NCBI RefSeq assembly: GCF_016031655.1
Contig: NZ_JACCHQ010000001.1
Location: 248,001-312,000, forward strand
Source of the DNA: Bradyrhizobium glycinis
GTDB lineage: Bacteria; Pseudomonadota; Alphaproteobacteria; Rhizobiales; Xanthobacteraceae
DNA: 64,000 nucleotides
Direction of reading: 5' to 3'
This document shows positions 62,700 through 64,000 of this stretch, piece by piece (the stretch's first letter is position 1; each line of letters begins with the position of its first letter). Both the position numbers and the translations under genes were made by a program. The notes under the pieces are model-generated. The model was given only the letters and a program-made list of their open reading frames with translations, had not been told where the DNA came from and ran no database searches.

Positions 62700-63623
62700 A
62701 TGGACCGGCTGCTCCAACTCGAGGTCTTCTCCAAAACCGCTGAGCTCGGCAGCCTTTCCAAGGCCGCCGAAATCCTGCGGATGTCGAACGCGGCCGCGAG
62801 CCGCCATCTAAGTGCGCTGGAGGAGCGGCTGGCGGTTCGGCTGATCGAGCGCAACACGCGCCGGCAATGGCTGACCGAAGCCGGGCAGGAGCTGTTGCAG
62901 CGTTGCAGCACGCTTCTGAACGAGCTCGCCGAAGCCGAGGACGCGGTCTCCGACCGCGCGCTGTCGCCGAAAGGGATGCTGCGCGTGACGAGCTCGCTCT
63001 CCTTTGCGATGATCTATCTCGCGCCTATGCTGCCCGCCTTCCGCGCGCTCTATCCTGATCTCAGCGTGCAGATCATCAGCGCAAACCGCTATCTGGACTT
63101 CATCGAAGCCGGCATCGACGTCGCGATCCGCACCCGGGAGCACGAGCCGGATTCAAACATCGTCGTCCGCCGCATCGGTCAGATGCACCGCGTGCTCGCG
63201 GCCGCTCCTTCCTATCTGGAGAAGCACGGCCGGCCCGAACATCCCGCCGATCTCGCCCGTCACAACATGCTGATCTACAACCTCGCCAACGATCCCTATT
63301 CGCTGCGGCTGAGCCAGGGCAGCACGACGCAGACGATCCGGATCGCGCCGACGCTCGACAGCAATGACGGCCAGATCATCTGCGGTGCGGCGCGTGCGGG
63401 GCTCGGCATCCTGATCCAGCCGCTCTATATCGTGCAGGGCGATATCGCCGCCGGCCGGCTGGTGCCTGTCCTGAGGGATTGGCAGCTGCCGTTGCTCACC
63501 ATGAACATCGCCTATCAGAACCGCGTTAGGCTGCCTGCCAAGATCAGGGTGTTCTCCGATTTCCTTGTCAGCTACATCCGGGAGCATTCGGAGCCGGGGA
63601 TCTGGATCGACGCGGCGAAGTGA
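62700..63623 (+). CDS. LysR family transcriptional regulator
   Basis: The 307-residue protein has an N-terminal winged helix-turn-helix (LEVFSKTAELGSLSKAAEIL near 7-26, SRHLSALEERLAVRLIERNT near 34-53) and a substrate-binding effector domain in the rest. It is divergent from the Dabb-maleylacetate reductase operon, the usual layout for a LysR activator of that operon. Its effector is probably an intermediate of the ring pathway, such as a ring-fission product. No Shine-Dalgarno is evident because a palindrome abuts the ATG. Confidence 0.92.
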   Translation: MDRLLQLEVFSKTAELGSLSKAAEILRMSNAAASRHLSALEERLAVRLIERNTRRQWLTEAGQELLQRCSTLLNELAEAEDAVSDRALSPKGMLRVTSSLSFAMIYLAPMLPAFRALYPDLSVQIISANRYLDFIEAGIDVAIRTREHEPDSNIVVRRIGQMHRVLAAAPSYLEKHGRPEHPADLARHNMLIYNLANDPYSLRLSQGSTTQTIRIAPTLDSNDGQIICGAARAGLGILIQPLYIVQGDIAAGRLVPVLRDWQLPLLTMNIAYQNRVRLPAKIRVFSDFLVSYIREHSEPGIWIDAAK

Positions 63624-63636
63624 GCGGGAAGCAGCC

Positions 63637-64000
63637 ATGTATCTCGGCATCGATCTCGGCACGTCGGCGGTCAAGACGGTTCTCGTCGACCACGCCCAGC
63701 ACGTGATCGCAAGCGAGAGCCGGTCGCTCGCGACCGTCTCGCCGCAACCGGGCTATTCCGAGCAGGATCCGGCGCAGTGGATCGATGCGACCTTTGCCAC
63801 GCTGGATGCCCTCAAGGCATCGCACGCCGATGCGTTGGCAGCGGTCGAGGGCATCGGGCTGTCCGGCCAGATGCATGGCGCCACGCTGCTCGATGCGAGC
63901 TCGAAGCCGCTGCGGCCCTGCATTCTCTGGAACGACGGACGATCGGCCAGCGAGTGCCGTATCCTGGAGCAACGCTGGCCCGCCTTGCGTGCGGTGACAG
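63637..64000 (+). CDS. Xylulokinase-like FGGY carbohydrate kinase (partial, cut by window end)
   Basis: An ATG preceded by GGGAAGC opens 121 codons that run off the window. The N-terminus MYLGIDLGTSAVKTVLVD is the first phosphate loop of the FGGY family, and GIGLSGQMHGATLLD near 70-84 with CILWNDGRS near 93-101 is typical of xylulokinases. It lies 13 nt after the LysR stop, so it may be co-transcribed. Its link to the ribose-type transporter is a guess. About a quarter of the gene is present. Confidence 0.88.
   Translation, partial: MYLGIDLGTSAVKTVLVDHAQHVIASESRSLATVSPQPGYSEQDPAQWIDATFATLDALKASHADALAAVEGIGLSGQMHGATLLDASSKPLRPCILWNDGRSASECRILEQRWPALRAVT

Overview
The window looks like the chromosome of a high-GC alphaproteobacterium, most likely Bradyrhizobium or a close relative. 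This is inferred from overall GC richness, the aerobic (CobG/CobN) cobalamin route, tight ATGA-overlap operons, several periplasmic-binding-protein ABC transporters and palindromic intergenic elements. No rRNA or tRNA gene, CRISPR array, insertion sequence or phage gene was seen.

Region 1 (1-22992) encodes nearly the whole oxygen-dependent cobalamin pathway. A minus-strand set (cobU-cobV-bluB) makes the lower ligand and assembles the nucleotide loop. A divergent plus-strand pair (cobD-cobC) makes and attaches the aminopropanol arm. cobO-cobQ on the minus strand does adenosylation and side-chain amidation. A B12 riboswitch precedes a long plus-strand operon: DUF1636 protein, cobW, cobN, cobG, cobH, cobI, cobJ, (cobK antisense), cobL, cobE, cobM, cobB, cobA. 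A second B12 riboswitch precedes a CbiM-like cobalt permease, followed by cobF and cobT. A phosphatase of the alpha-ribazole-phosphatase type converges on them. The small cobaltochelatase subunits CobS and CobT (chelatase type) are not in the window.

Region 2 (23083-27180) has a third B12 riboswitch before a siderophore-type TonB-dependent receptor and a PepSY membrane protein. This looks like a B12-repressed uptake system, possibly with a reductive release step. The receptor's ribosome-binding site lies in the 3' arm of a long hairpin.

Region 3 (27181-41279) is a catabolic cluster for a cyclic ureide, imide or similar compound: ATP-dependent hydantoinase subunits A and B, an aminotransferase, an acyl-CoA ligase, an N-carbamoyl-D-amino acid hydrolase, a flavin reductase, a hydantoin racemase, a dihydropyrimidinase-type hydantoinase, an epimerase, an SDR and an FAD monooxygenase-like protein. 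Two small ORFs sit tightly against its genes.

Region 4 (41399-51754) holds two dipeptide/opine-type ABC transporter operons. The first is intact with both ATPases fused in one protein. In the second, the DppC-like permease and the DppD-like ATPase each carry an internal deletion with a frameshift, so the system looks inactive unless the assembly is wrong.

Region 5 (51726-64000) has a YciI protein, then a large minus-strand operon: maleylacetate reductase, intradiol dioxygenase, amidohydrolase, beta-hydroxyacid dehydrogenase, FAD-linked oxidase and a complete ribose-type ABC transporter. It reads as import and breakdown of a compound through a hydroxyquinol-like intermediate. A divergent LysR regulator and a xylulokinase-like kinase cut by the window edge finish the region.
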